A stretch of DNA of 64,000 bases from Mucilaginibacter sp. (GCF_028288185.1 NZ_JAQBOF010000008.1:1-64000), one strand, 5' to 3'. Shown: positions 18,344 to 28,503, numbered from the stretch's first letter. The notes: generated by a model from the letters alone, not told the origin. Numbers and translations: made by a program.

Positions 18344-19648
18344 ATGAATAATTTAAAAAATATAAATCCTGAGCTTAAGGGGCACTTGAGCCAGGCAATG
18401 CAAGCTAATATAAACCGGCCAATTATAGCCGGCGAAAATTATATACCTGTTACAGGTAAAGTGATTGACGAGGAAGATGTGTTAATGGGGATTGATGCTA
18501 CGCTTGACGCCTGGCTTACTGCAGGCCGTTATGCAAATCAATTTGAATATGAATTTGCAAAATATTTTGATGCCCCAAAGGCATTGTTAGTAAACTCAGG
18601 ATCATCAGCAAACCTCGTAGCTTTTTATGCCCTTACATCGCCAAAATTAGGCGACAGACAAGTTAAGCCGGGCGACGAGATAATTACTGTAGCCGCAGGT
18701 TTCCCTACTACCGTTAACCCAATGATCCAATATGGTTGCATACCTGTGTTTGTTGATGTTGATATAGCTACCCACAATGTAAAAGCCGAAGATATAGAAG
18801 CCGCGGTATCACCAAAAACAAAAGCCATTATGATTGCCCATTCGCTGGGTAATCCTTTTGATTTGGATGAGGTGATGCGTATAGCTAAAAAATATAAATT
18901 ATGGGTTGTGGAGGATGATTGCGATTCGTTAGGTGCAACCTATCGCGGCCAAAAAACAGGTACATTTGGTGATATAGCTACATTTTCATTTTATCCAGCC
19001 CATCATATTACCATGGGTGAAGGCGGAGCCGTTATCATTAATAATCCTGAACTTTCAAAAATAACAGAAAGCTTTAGAGACTGGGGACGTGACTGTTACT
19101 GTGAACCAGGAAAGGATAATACCTGTGGATGTCGTTTTTCACAGCAATTAGGTAGCTTACCTTATGGGTACGACCATAAATATACTTATTCACATATTGG
19201 GTTTAATTTAAAAGTTACTGATATGCAAGCGGCTTTTGGTGTTTCGCAATTAAAAAAAATTGATCATTTTGTACAACGCCGCAGGGAAAACTATAAGGCC
19301 TTATATGAACGCATGAAGGAGTTTGAAGAGATATTTATTCTACCTGAACCTACACCAAATAGTGATCCGTCATGGTTTGGTTTTTTACTCACCTTAAGGG
19401 ATGGTGATGCTGCTGATAGGCATATGTTAGTGCAACATTTGGAAGAGAATAAAATTGGCACCAGGTTATTGTTTGCAGGTAATTTATTACGCCAGCCAGC
19501 CTATGCAAATATAAAACATCGAGCTATCGGAAGTTTACCAAATACGGATATTATTATGAACCAATCATTCTGGCTGGGGGTATGGCCTGGATTAAATGAA
19601 AGTCATTATGATTATATGGTTCAAGTTATAAGAAACTACTTAAAATGA
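18344..19648 (+). CDS. rfbH: CDP-6-deoxy-D-xylo-4-hexulose 3-dehydrase (E1)
   Basis: A PMP-dependent, iron-sulfur member of the sugar aminotransferase fold, 434 residues. The internal-aldimine lysine of aminotransferases is replaced by His220 in [13 protein letters not shown], the signature of E1. The four cluster ligands are all present: Cys193 (VVEDDCDS), Cys251, Cys253 and Cys261 ([12 protein letters not shown]), with the spacing known for the Yersinia enzyme. It removes the C3 hydroxyl of CDP-4-keto-6-deoxyglucose, taking electrons from an E3 reductase, presumably the product of the gene at 9.6 kb. It is the last enzyme gene of the CDP-sugar operon and overlaps the flippase start by four bases. 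Confidence 0.95.
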   Translation: MNNLKNINPELKGHLSQAMQANINRPIIAGENYIPVTGKVIDEEDVLMGIDATLDAWLTAGRYANQFEYEFAKYFDAPKALLVNSGSSANLVAFYALTSPKLGDRQVKPGDEIITVAAGFPTTVNPMIQYGCIPVFVDVDIATHNVKAEDIEAAVSPKTKAIMIAHSLGNPFDLDEVMRIAKKYKLWVVEDDCDSLGATYRGQKTGTFGDIATFSFYPAHHITMGEGGAVIINNPELSKITESFRDWGRDCYCEPGKDNTCGCRFSQQLGSLPYGYDHKYTYSHIGFNLKVTDMQAAFGVSQLKKIDHFVQRRRENYKALYERMKEFEEIFILPEPTPNSDPSWFGFLLTLRDGDAADRHMLVQHLEENKIGTRLLFAGNLLRQPAYANIKHRAIGSLPNTDIIMNQSFWLGVWPGLNESHYDYMVQVIRNYLK

Positions 19649-20994
19649 TTAATAAATTAAAGTATGTTTTAAATCAATTTGAAATTGACGGAGCTATAGC
19701 TTTCACAATAATAGGAAGATTAGTTCAAGCTGGTGGTGGGGTACTGTCCATTGTTTTTATAGCAAAATTTTTATCGCCTGTTGAACAGGGGTATTATTAT
19801 ACGTTTGCCAGTATTCTGGCTATTCAGGTTTTTTTTGAATTAGGCTTAAGTGGGATTATCACACAGTATACAGCTTATGAATTTGCTCATTTAAAATGGG
19901 GCAAAAAATTTGAGTTAATTGGCGAGGAAAATTATAGATCAAGGTTGTCTTCTTTGTTAAGATTATGTGTAAAGTGGTTTGGAATTATCTCGGTTGTTTT
20001 GTTCTTTATTTTATTAATAGTCGGAATTTATTTCTTTTCCAGATATAATGCCTTATCAAATGTAGAATGGCAAAAGCCGTGGATTATTCTATGTCTCGCC
20101 ACCTCTATGAATTTATTTATTGATCCTATTTTGGCTTTTTTTGACGGATTAGGTGAAATAAAGGATATGGCCAAAGTAAGATTAGTTCAAAAAAGCCTTA
20201 ATGTTATTTTACTATTTATATTTTTTTCTTTAGGATTTAAGCTTTATTCAAATGCGCTTGCCTCTGTTGTTTCTATTTTTTTTAATTATATTCAAGTCAT
20301 ATTTACAAAAAAGCGTTTCAGTTTGCTAAAAACTATCTGGTTCTCTAATGGAAAGTGGGTCATTAACTATTACGAGGAAATATTTCCATATCAATGGCGA
20401 ATAGCATTAAGTTGGATCAGCGGTTACTTTATATTTCAATTATTCAATCCTATATTATTCGCTACCGAAGGGGCAGTAGTAGCAGGGCAAATGGGAATGA
20501 CGTTGCAAGCATTAAACGGTGTATCATCAATCTCTATGAGTTGGATATCGACTAAGGTCCCCACCTTTTCGAACTTTATCGCAAAGAAAGATTATATATC
20601 ACTTGACAATACTTTTAACAATGCCTTATCTGGTTTGCTAAAAGTCAATATTACACTGTTGCTCATATTTAATTTAGGTGTATTCTTTTTAAAATGGCAA
20701 CATCTCATGTTTGCTGATAGGTTTTTGCCATTACTGCCAACTGTGATTTTGTCGGGGATTTGTTTTATCAATCAGCTTGTATTTTCCTGGGCCACTTATT
20801 TACGATGTCATAAGAGTGAACCTTTTTTATTGCAATCAATCGTATTTGCAGTACTAATTTCATTATCCACCATATTATTTGGTAGGCAATATGGTGTGAT
20901 GGGAATAGTTTATGGTTATGGTTTTTTAACTGTGTTTGTAAGTTTAATTTGGTCATATTTTCTTTTTACAACCAAAAAAAAATTATGGCATTAA
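19645..20994 (+). CDS. Wzx-type lipid-linked oligosaccharide flippase
   Basis: A 449-residue polytopic membrane protein with about 12 hydrophobic segments and the MATE/Wzx-like beginning ([35 protein letters not shown], a pattern of early Gly, Leu-Ser-Pro-x-x-x-G-Tyr). It should move undecaprenyl-linked repeat units across the inner membrane before polymerisation. It is translationally coupled to rfbH (ATGA overlap), which suggests that it flips a unit containing the CDP-derived sugar. From here on the DNA is noticeably richer in A+T and long T or A runs than in the flanking housekeeping genes, typical of O-antigen cassettes. A second flippase lies at 48.1 kb. Confidence 0.85.
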   Translation: MINKLKYVLNQFEIDGAIAFTIIGRLVQAGGGVLSIVFIAKFLSPVEQGYYYTFASILAIQVFFELGLSGIITQYTAYEFAHLKWGKKFELIGEENYRSRLSSLLRLCVKWFGIISVVLFFILLIVGIYFFSRYNALSNVEWQKPWIILCLATSMNLFIDPILAFFDGLGEIKDMAKVRLVQKSLNVILLFIFFSLGFKLYSNALASVVSIFFNYIQVIFTKKRFSLLKTIWFSNGKWVINYYEEIFPYQWRIALSWISGYFIFQLFNPILFATEGAVVAGQMGMTLQALNGVSSISMSWISTKVPTFSNFIAKKDYISLDNTFNNALSGLLKVNITLLLIFNLGVFFLKWQHLMFADRFLPLLPTVILSGICFINQLVFSWATYLRCHKSEPFLLQSIVFAVLISLSTILFGRQYGVMGIVYGYGFLTVFVSLIWSYFLFTTKKKLWH

Positions 20995-21004
20995 TTTATT
21001 GATT

Positions 21005-22009
21005 ATGTATTATCTTACTATAGCTATTCCAACTTATAATAGAAAGGAACCTTTAATAAATACACTTAATAAGTTGCTTCCACAGCTAAATGATAATTGT
21101 TTTTTGTTAATTATTGATAACCATTCAGATGTATTTGTAAGTGATTATGCAATTGACCTTATTGAAAAACATGCCCAGGTAAATTATGAATTGATAAGAA
21201 ACAGAGTAAATGTTGGGGGTAATTGCAACATTCTACGATGTTTTGAGTATTGCAAAACCGACTGGTTATGGGTTTTAGGTGATGATGATGAACTATTGCC
21301 TAACGCAGTCGAAACAATTTTATTTGATATTACCAAATATCCGGAAGCGCTCAATATTAATTATTATAGCCCTAATGTTATCCATCCTTTAAGAACAAAA
21401 ACCACAATATCTTATGGCAGAGGGCAGTTTGTTGAAAGTATCGATAGTTTCGGCGCAGCAATTTTTATTTCTACAAATATTTATAATTCTAAATTGATTG
21501 GAAACGATATGATGTTAGCCAATCATTACGCTTATACATGTGTTCCGCAATTTCTGGCCGTATTCTTTGCATCGCAAGAAGATACTATAACAGTAAACTC
21601 GCATGAAATAATTTGCGTTAATGGCTCAGATGATAGAATATATAAGTACAGTAACTATAACTTATTAATTGCAAAAGGTTTTGCCTCAATATTGGAAATT
21701 CCAACCGACAAAGAGATTAAAAATATATTATTGGCCAGACTTAGAGAAACAACCCATTACTGGCTTACTATTGATGGAATTATAAAAACATTACTGGTGG
21801 AATATTTTAAAAGCAATAGAAGATTGGATATAGCTTTTGCATTTAAGCAGCATTATTTGCATTTTTATAAATTATTAGGGATAAAAAATAAGATGAAATT
21901 TTATTTCTACTTTTCTATTTTACTATTTTCACCAAGAGTTTTGTTTAAAATAATAAATTTTTTGTACCGTAGATATAAAGGAATTGAACTTACAATACCG
22001 AACGAATAA
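21005..22009 (+). CDS. Glycosyltransferase family 2
   Basis: A GT-A glycosyltransferase, 334 residues from the ATG I prefer (a TTG lies two codons upstream). It has LTIAIPTYNRKEPL at the N-terminus, the acidic nucleotide/metal motif WVLGDDDELLP near residue 90, and a long basic C-terminal region with a hydrophobic stretch near 295-310 that could associate with the membrane. It adds one sugar to the growing lipid-linked repeat. Donor and acceptor cannot be read. It lies ten bases after the flippase gene. Confidence 0.85.
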   Translation: MYYLTIAIPTYNRKEPLINTLNKLLPQLNDNCFLLIIDNHSDVFVSDYAIDLIEKHAQVNYELIRNRVNVGGNCNILRCFEYCKTDWLWVLGDDDELLPNAVETILFDITKYPEALNINYYSPNVIHPLRTKTTISYGRGQFVESIDSFGAAIFISTNIYNSKLIGNDMMLANHYAYTCVPQFLAVFFASQEDTITVNSHEIICVNGSDDRIYKYSNYNLLIAKGFASILEIPTDKEIKNILLARLRETTHYWLTIDGIIKTLLVEYFKSNRRLDIAFAFKQHYLHFYKLLGIKNKMKFYFYFSILLFSPRVLFKIINFLYRRYKGIELTIPNE

Positions 22010-22056
22010 TAATATTTAATAAACTATATATAAAAAAATATAAGAACGCAATAAGT

Positions 22057-22827
22057 ATGGAGAATTCTGATAATATTAATTTTATTATTAACGCTGTTAA
22101 CGAATATTTAAAACAAAACCCTACTGATAAACACGTAGGTCATATTGATAATTATCCTGGAGTTATAATGTATTACAGAGATGCAAATACTATAGCAAAG
22201 TATTTAAAATCAGAAAGCAAAATATTAGATTGGGGATGCGGTTATGGTCAAATGTCATATCTGATGACTGAAAAAGGCTACACAGTTGACGCTTGTGATT
22301 GGAACATCTCTCCTAATATCCCTCAATTATTAGATTATAGAATTAAGTATACTCAATTTACCTCACCTACAAAAATTGATGCAGCCGATAATTCTTATGA
22401 TGCTGTTATTTCAAGCGGTACTCTTGAACATGCAAACAATATTATGGAATCTTTAAAAGAGATAAGAAGAATACTTAAACCAGGGGGGTGGTTTTTCATG
22501 TTCCGTTTTCCGGCAGAAGACTCTATTTCAGAAATGGTAGCTAAAAAATCAGGTGGATGGTCTCACTCTATTAGGATGAGCAAAGACGAAGTTAAATACA
22601 TGCTTAGACTTCATAGCTTTAGAATTCAAGAGATTGGATATGACAGCTTTTTGCCAATTATGTTATCATCTAAACTTAGAGGACTCAGAAAATTAAGAGC
22701 AAAATATGATGCACCAATACATAAGCTTGATAAGCTTTTAACAAATACGCCATTTATTAACCGGTTTTCTACATCAATATATTGCTTAGCACAAGTAAAT
22801 AATGAGTATGATAATACCTACTTATAA
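22057..22827 (+). CDS. SAM-dependent methyltransferase (class I)
   Basis: A 256-residue class I methyltransferase with motif I LDWGCGYGQMSYLM (SAM-binding glycine loop, about residues 57-70), an acidic residue after strand 2 (DACDWN), DAVISSGTLEHANN as motif IV/V and the post-motif PGGWFFMFRFP. Its place between glycosyltransferase and polymerase genes suggests methylation of a sugar in the glycan, possibly as a terminal cap. The target atom is not determinable. Confidence 0.8.
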   Translation: MENSDNINFIINAVNEYLKQNPTDKHVGHIDNYPGVIMYYRDANTIAKYLKSESKILDWGCGYGQMSYLMTEKGYTVDACDWNISPNIPQLLDYRIKYTQFTSPTKIDAADNSYDAVISSGTLEHANNIMESLKEIRRILKPGGWFFMFRFPAEDSISEMVAKKSGGWSHSIRMSKDEVKYMLRLHSFRIQEIGYDSFLPIMLSSKLRGLRKLRAKYDAPIHKLDKLLTNTPFINRFSTSIYCLAQVNNEYDNTYL

Positions 22828-22850
22828 GATTATATAAATGGAATTATAGC

Positions 22851-24230
22851 ATGGATAATAAAATATTGCTTTATATAAACATTATGTCATTGATAATGAA
22901 TATGTGGCTTATTTTTATTTCATATAAAAGAAACAAACTTATTAATCTTATTTATCATTTTGTTTTTCTTTTTTTAGTAACCGGACAATCACTTAATATT
23001 AGCATAAACCTACAAGAAGATAGAGAAGTATATTATCATAGCAATAGAATTACGGGCGAAGGGCATTTAATTTCAAGTTTTTTTATCTTTTATTGTATGG
23101 TTATATTTTACCTATTTGAATATTTATATAAAAAAAGACGACCTTCGAAGAATATTTTTAATTCATCATTCAAAAAAAATAAACAAGTAAATTATTCCAT
23201 CCCATATTATGTAGTAAACTGGATTGTGTTTTTTTTAATGAGTTTTAGCATGGTAGCCTTAATCGGATTTAATGAAATTATTGATGAAGGTCGGCCTGGA
23301 GGTTCTGGAAGTACATTTTTACTAATAGTATTATCGCTTTGTATCTATCCTTTTATTATAAAAATTATCAATAATTCTTCTATAAACTATAAGGAAACAA
23401 CATTATTTATTGGAACATTTTTTATAACTGTACTTTTTTCAAGAATGATTGCAATTTTTCATCTCATGATGGTAGTGGTTGCTGGTTATTATTCTGTATA
23501 CAATAAATATAGAACACCACTATCAAAATATAAAAAATATTTTATTACTGTACCTATTATATTAGTGATTTTCTTTTTTGGATTTGGTACCTATAGAAAT
23601 TTAAAGAATTTTAATGATGCTAGCGGACTTTCATTTAACGAGTTATTAGGTTATATAAAAGAACATCCTGAAAATACATTGTTTTCAATTGATGTAAATT
23701 ATAAACTCGGAATAGAAGGAATATCCGGCCTATCGGGACTTATGACTCAGTTTTGTGAAAATCCTTTTATCAAAATAGATGGAGGGCTTTCTATATTTTC
23801 TGCATTTATAACACTTATACCATCTTTTTTTAGAGGGGTGCTTTTGCCATTACAGGAATTTTTGCTTTCATTATATTGGTATAAAGGCAGCATTGTTTCA
23901 TCTGGAATTGAAGCTTCGTACGTGCACTTCTCCTTTTTAGGATTATTGGGTTATCCTGTTTTTTTATCCTGGTATTTTAATTCATTAAATAAAAAAGTAT
24001 CAAGTAAAATATATAGTGGTATTAATTTGTCTTCACTGACAAGTTATGTACTTATTATTTATGGGCTTTTAATTATTAGAGGCTCAAGTTCAGCCTGCAT
24101 CTTTTTTATAATAGCTAATTTAGTAATAGCAAAATTTAGTACTTTAATTTATATAGTATTTAACAACAAGTCAATCCCTAAAAACAAAAGTGATTCAGTT
24201 ATCAATAGTAATCTGCACCTTAAAGATTAG
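22851..24230 (+). CDS. Wzy-like O-antigen/capsule polymerase
   Basis: A 459-residue, very hydrophobic protein with about 10-12 membrane segments, a larger polar loop around 215-300 (SGLSFNELLGYIKEHPENT, GIEGISGLSGL) and no enzyme domain. This is the usual profile of Wzy polymerases, which have little sequence conservation; the call rests on topology and on its position beside a flippase and glycosyltransferases. It would join repeat units in the periplasm. Its 3' end overlaps the next gene by 41 bases. Confidence 0.7.
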   Translation: MDNKILLYINIMSLIMNMWLIFISYKRNKLINLIYHFVFLFLVTGQSLNISINLQEDREVYYHSNRITGEGHLISSFFIFYCMVIFYLFEYLYKKRRPSKNIFNSSFKKNKQVNYSIPYYVVNWIVFFLMSFSMVALIGFNEIIDEGRPGGSGSTFLLIVLSLCIYPFIIKIINNSSINYKETTLFIGTFFITVLFSRMIAIFHLMMVVVAGYYSVYNKYRTPLSKYKKYFITVPIILVIFFFGFGTYRNLKNFNDASGLSFNELLGYIKEHPENTLFSIDVNYKLGIEGISGLSGLMTQFCENPFIKIDGGLSIFSAFITLIPSFFRGVLLPLQEFLLSLYWYKGSIVSSGIEASYVHFSFLGLLGYPVFLSWYFNSLNKKVSSKIYSGINLSSLTSYVLIIYGLLIIRGSSSACIFFIIANLVIAKFSTLIYIVFNNKSIPKNKSDSVINSNLHLKD

Positions 24231-25038
24231 TAATTTAAGACCTTTACTTAAATCATTAAATATAAACTCTAATAACTATAAAGATTTTGAAATTATTATA
24301 ATCAATCAATCCGGGGAAAGTATAAATGATATTATAAATAAATATACTTTTAATTTCATTGAAGTTGTACCAAAAACAAGGTTAAGTGCACCAAACGCAA
24401 GAAACTATGGAGCTGAGCATTCGAATGCTGAATATGTTTTATTTATGGATGATGATGCAATATTTGTTAATATGAATCAGGGTATGTTTAAACAGCTAAT
24501 TGAAAAATTAACTCAGTCTCAATATTCGATGTACATTGTACAAAGGGGTGAAGTAATAAATAATAAATATATAACTCATTGGCCTAATTTAGATAATATT
24601 ACTATTCGTAACTTTTCCAGGTTTGTTATTGAATGGAATTTTATTATCCGGAGATCGCTGTTTGGTCAAATTGGTGGTTTTTATGATATAGGTCCAGGAT
24701 CGAAACACCTGGCTCAAGCTGGCGAGGCATTTATTCTAGGAGCTCGGGTCTTAGTACTTGGATTGGAGATACATAAGTTAGATAATATTTTAATAGCCCA
24801 TCCATCACTTTTTCAAATAGATACAGAAAAAAATAGAAAGTATGTTTATGGGACAGGTTACGCCGTTGGTTACTCAATACATTTTATGCCGGCCCGTGAT
24901 AAAGTGTATTGGATAACGCGAACGTTACTGAGCTCCATTTTTAAAATTAATTTCCTTTTATATAAACTTACCGGATTTTTTGATGGATTAAAACATAGTC
25001 CTCCCAGATCGGACTTATTTAATACTAACAAGTACTGA
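24190..25038 (+). CDS. Glycosyltransferase family 2, GTG start
   Basis: A 282-residue GT-A enzyme. The only in-frame start that keeps the conserved first strand (LSIVICT) is a GTG lying 41 bases inside the preceding polymerase gene. Motifs are the Gln-Ser nucleotide loop IIINQSGES, RLSAPNARNYG, and the metal motif LFMDDDA. The C-terminus is short. A 186-base AT-rich gap follows, without an obvious gene, so a transcription unit may end here. Sugar specificity is unknown. Confidence 0.82.
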   Translation: MIQLSIVICTLKISNLRPLLKSLNINSNNYKDFEIIIINQSGESINDIINKYTFNFIEVVPKTRLSAPNARNYGAEHSNAEYVLFMDDDAIFVNMNQGMFKQLIEKLTQSQYSMYIVQRGEVINNKYITHWPNLDNITIRNFSRFVIEWNFIIRRSLFGQIGGFYDIGPGSKHLAQAGEAFILGARVLVLGLEIHKLDNILIAHPSLFQIDTEKNRKYVYGTGYAVGYSIHFMPARDKVYWITRTLLSSIFKINFLLYKLTGFFDGLKHSPPRSDLFNTNKY

Positions 25039-25224
25039 GCGCAAGGGCAGCCGAATATAGCGGATATAAGTTGGTAAAATTTCCTAATAGTATTTTTAAT
25101 TATTAAATTGCGAGCAACATGAAAATTACTAATGGTATGTTCATAATTGCTTGTTACCTATAATTATAGTAATAATGACTAATATTTTCATAATATTCAA
25201 TTTTAAGGCTATTGGCTATCATTA

Positions 25225-26319
25225 ATGATTAAGCGGGAAGTGTTTTACGATGCGAATTTTGCAATAGGGAAATATCGCGGCATGGGCAAGTATATAAACG
25301 ATTTAATTTATGTAATTAGTGAAAAGGGGATAAACTGCACAGGATTATTAAGTGGTAAAGCTGATGATATTTCAAAGAATAAAATCGCTTTTGGTTATTC
25401 TAATTATATCTTATGGGAGCAATTCTCCCTAGCTAAATATATTAACACTTTAAATAACGCGTTGCTTTTTTTACCGTATAATACTGGATCAATCTTTTTT
25501 AGAAATTACAATAGCAAGGTGCTTATAATCCATGATCTTATTTTTTTTGAGTCTTACAGTTCCTTATCTCTAAAACAAGTAATAGGCAAATACTACCGAA
25601 GATTAGTATTACCAAGAATTGTCAAAAAAGTTGAAAACATTATTACAGTATCACATTTCACTAAAAATGAAATCATAAAAAAATTTAATATCGACCCAGC
25701 CCGAATAACAGTTATACCAAATAGTATTGATTTGGGCGCTGCAAATCACATCGTTGATATTAATAAAAAAGCTAATTTTTTTTTTAATATCGGCGGAGAA
25801 TTGGGACACAAGAATATAAAAAACCTATTAAAGGCTTTCGCTTTATTTACTAAGACATATTCCGAAGAATATAGATTAAAAATAATTGGAATTCGCGATT
25901 CGACCACATTAAGATCATACAAAAAACTTGCGTTAAATTTGAAAATTTATCCCCTTGTTGATTTTCTTGGTTATCAAACTGATGACCAGATAGCAGAATT
26001 ATATAGAAATGCAAAGGCGTTTATTTTCCCGTCGAAAATCGAAGGATTTGGAATTCCTTTAATTGAAGCCATGAAATACGGATGTCCAATAGTTTGTAGT
26101 AACACATCTTGTTTTCCTGAAATAGCAAAAGATGCAGCAGCTTATTTTGATCCATGGGACATTACTAACATGTCGGAAGTAATGTTTAGCGTGGTAAATG
26201 ACATAAATAAATCCAAACATTTAGTTTCGAACGGACTGAAGGTAGTCAAGGACTATTCTTTTGAAAACTTTAATAAAATAGTTTTAAATTGGTATTATGT
26301 CAATTATGGACACGAGTAA
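25225..26319 (+). CDS. Glycosyltransferase family 4
   Basis: A GT-B retaining glycosyltransferase of 364 residues. The N-terminal domain has RGMGKYINDL (acceptor-side loop) and the C-terminal domain has the EX7E motif in KIEGFGIPLIEAM plus GELGHKNIKNLLKAF. A run of ten T bases at 25776-25785 encodes the Phe-Phe-Phe stretch in the interdomain strand and could be prone to slippage. The 3' end overlaps the next GT gene by 23 bases. Donor sugar unknown. Confidence 0.87.
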   Translation: MIKREVFYDANFAIGKYRGMGKYINDLIYVISEKGINCTGLLSGKADDISKNKIAFGYSNYILWEQFSLAKYINTLNNALLFLPYNTGSIFFRNYNSKVLIIHDLIFFESYSSLSLKQVIGKYYRRLVLPRIVKKVENIITVSHFTKNEIIKKFNIDPARITVIPNSIDLGAANHIVDINKKANFFFNIGGELGHKNIKNLLKAFALFTKTYSEEYRLKIIGIRDSTTLRSYKKLALNLKIYPLVDFLGYQTDDQIAELYRNAKAFIFPSKIEGFGIPLIEAMKYGCPIVCSNTSCFPEIAKDAAAYFDPWDITNMSEVMFSVVNDINKSKHLVSNGLKVVKDYSFENFNKIVLNWYYVNYGHE

Positions 26320-27496
26320 AAACAGGAAAAAAGGACTTATTGTAATTCCCAGAATGCCGTATCCTCTAAATTCAGGAGGCAGAATTGCAATTTATGATTC
26401 TTTAGAGCAACTTTCGCAAAAATATGAACTGGTAATTATAATAATTGATGACGATAGGAATAATCAACAATATCTGAACCACCTGAGCCGTTTTTCCAAT
26501 TCTGTACACTTTTGTTCATTTAATAAGTGCCATTTCTTTTTCAATACTCTGCTTGGTTTGGTAAAAGGAAAACCATTGCAGGTAGGTTATTTTTATTTCA
26601 GAAAAGTTCAAAAAATAATTAACGAATCCTCCTTGTCGTGCGACTTTTTTGTATCTTTTATGATCAGAACGTCATCTTATGGTTTGAATTTACAGATGCC
26701 GAAATATCATTATGCTATTGATTCGATGTATCTCAATTATAAAAATTCAAAAGAAAATGCTAAGTCTATAATATGGAAACTTATTTACAGCATTGAAACA
26801 CCACTGTTGTTCAATATCGAAAAGAAGCATGTTAGAAATTTTAATTTAACAACTTTTGTAAATAAGAATGAAGCTGAATTTTGGAAGGAATACGGTAACG
26901 TTGCTAATCTGCCCCACGGAGTTGAAGCGAGTATATTTGAGCGAGATAAAACTGATTCTTTATATAAAGATGTCGTCGCGTTTATTGGCAGAATGGATTA
27001 TCAGCCGAATATAGATGCGGTTTTGTGGTTTTGCGATAATGTTTTAGGTTCACTTAATTACAATATTCAATTTTGGATTATCGGCGGGCACGTTTCGGAT
27101 AACCTCCGAAAGAAACTCGAGGCGTTTAAGAATGTAAAAATTGTTGGGTTTGTCGATGATCCATATATAATTTTGCGGTCCTGTTTATGTACAGTTGCCC
27201 CAATGCAAACCGGCGGGGGATTACAAACGAAAATATTAATGGCAATGGCTGTTGAAAGCCTAGTACTAACAACATCTTCATCAGCTAGTGCAATCGAAAA
27301 TGCTAAAGATGGCGTGAATATAATAGTGGAAAATAGTGCTTATAGATATGTAGAAGTAATTAACGATATATACAAAAATCCGTCAAAGTATCTTTCAATA
27401 AAGCAGGAGGCGAAAACCACGATATTAAATACATATTCTCTTGATATAATTAAAAAAAAACTTCTTAGTTTACTGGGAAAATATTTAAATATATGA
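26297..27496 (+). CDS. Glycosyltransferase family 4-like
   Basis: A 399-residue GT-B protein. The N-terminal domain begins VIPRMPYPLNSGGRI, a typical acceptor-domain start; the C-terminal domain has FIGRMDYQPNIDAV and VAPMQTGGGLQTKILMAMA, in which the usual first Glu of EX7E is replaced by a Gly-rich loop, as in the sugar transferases of exopolysaccharide (Stp1/WreP-type) clusters. Start is uncertain by three codons (two possible ATGs). A nine-A run lies near the 3' end. It overlaps the preceding GT by 23 bases and gmd by four, so it is part of a tight operon. Confidence 0.8.
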   Translation: MSIMDTSKNRKKGLIVIPRMPYPLNSGGRIAIYDSLEQLSQKYELVIIIIDDDRNNQQYLNHLSRFSNSVHFCSFNKCHFFFNTLLGLVKGKPLQVGYFYFRKVQKIINESSLSCDFFVSFMIRTSSYGLNLQMPKYHYAIDSMYLNYKNSKENAKSIIWKLIYSIETPLLFNIEKKHVRNFNLTTFVNKNEAEFWKEYGNVANLPHGVEASIFERDKTDSLYKDVVAFIGRMDYQPNIDAVLWFCDNVLGSLNYNIQFWIIGGHVSDNLRKKLEAFKNVKIVGFVDDPYIILRSCLCTVAPMQTGGGLQTKILMAMAVESLVLTTSSSASAIENAKDGVNIIVENSAYRYVEVINDIYKNPSKYLSIKQEAKTTILNTYSLDIIKKKLLSLLGKYLNI

Positions 27497-28503
27497 TAAA
27501 AAAAGCATTAATATGTGGCGTATCCGGGCAAGATGGTGCCTATTTATCAAAGCTACTATTAGAGAAAGATTACCAGGTTTATGGAGGATCGCGGGATGCA
27601 CAGGCGTCCTCTTTCACAAATTTGAAAAGACTTGGTATTAGAGATCAAATTGATGTTGTTTCCATAAACATCATTGATTTTAGAAGTACGCTACAAACGA
27701 TAATGAAAGTTAAGCCGGAGGAGATATATAACCTTGCAGGCCAGTCATCTGTTGGTCTATCGTTTGAACAGCCTGTCGAGACCTTGGAAAGCATTAGTAT
27801 AGGCACGTTGAATTTGTTGGAAGCCATTAGATTTTCAGGTCAACCTATTAAGCTATACAATGCTGGATCAAGTGAATGTTTTGGAGATACTGGCGAACAC
27901 AAAGCTAATGAGGAGACGGCATTTAAGCCCAGAAGTCCTTATGCTGTGGCTAAGGCTACAGCTTTTTGGGAGGTGGCCAATTATAGAGAAGCATATAATC
28001 TGTTTGCATGTACAGGGATATTATTTAACCATGAATCTCCCTTAAGACCGGCAAGGTTTGTTACTCAAAAAATTATTGGTACTGCGGTTAGAATATACAA
28101 TGGAAGTAGAGAAAAATTAGCTTTAGGTAATATTGAAATAGAGCGTGACTGGGGATTTGCACCTGATTATGTAGAAGCAATGTGGTTGATGTTACAACAA
28201 GACATAGCTGATGATTTTGTGATTTCTACAGGCACCACAACATCACTCCGTGAATTTATAGATATAACATTTAATGAATTGGGTTTAAAGGCTAGTGAGC
28301 ATATAGTTATTAATAAAGATTTTATGCGACCTACTGATTTAAAAGCTGGCCATTCAGATCCATCTAAAGCCTTCAATAAATTAGGTTGGAAAGCTAAAGC
28401 TACTTTAAATGATGTTATCAAATGTATGATAGATAGTGAGCTCTTATTATCAAAAACCAATTTGAATGATTTGGAGAAGGTAGGTTCAAACAGTTTAATA
28501 TGA
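27493..28503 (+). CDS. gmd: GDP-mannose 4,6-dehydratase
   Basis: An extended SDR of 336 residues. The motifs CGVSGQDGAYLSKLLLEK, IYNLAGQSSVGLSFEQP, SPYAVAKATAFWEV (Tyr-x3-Lys) and FNHESPLRPARFVTQKI are diagnostic of Gmd. It makes GDP-4-keto-6-deoxy-D-mannose. The GDP-fucose synthase gene is 21.6 kb upstream, so GDP-L-fucose is the likely end product, although the SDR directly downstream (ATGA overlap) might instead act on this intermediate to give another GDP-6-deoxyhexose. In this protein the HESPLR segment is followed by PARF rather than the common GETF, a small deviation from canonical Gmd. Confidence 0.88.
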   Translation: MIKKALICGVSGQDGAYLSKLLLEKDYQVYGGSRDAQASSFTNLKRLGIRDQIDVVSINIIDFRSTLQTIMKVKPEEIYNLAGQSSVGLSFEQPVETLESISIGTLNLLEAIRFSGQPIKLYNAGSSECFGDTGEHKANEETAFKPRSPYAVAKATAFWEVANYREAYNLFACTGILFNHESPLRPARFVTQKIIGTAVRIYNGSREKLALGNIEIERDWGFAPDYVEAMWLMLQQDIADDFVISTGTTTSLREFIDITFNELGLKASEHIVINKDFMRPTDLKAGHSDPSKAFNKLGWKAKATLNDVIKCMIDSELLLSKTNLNDLEKVGSNSLI

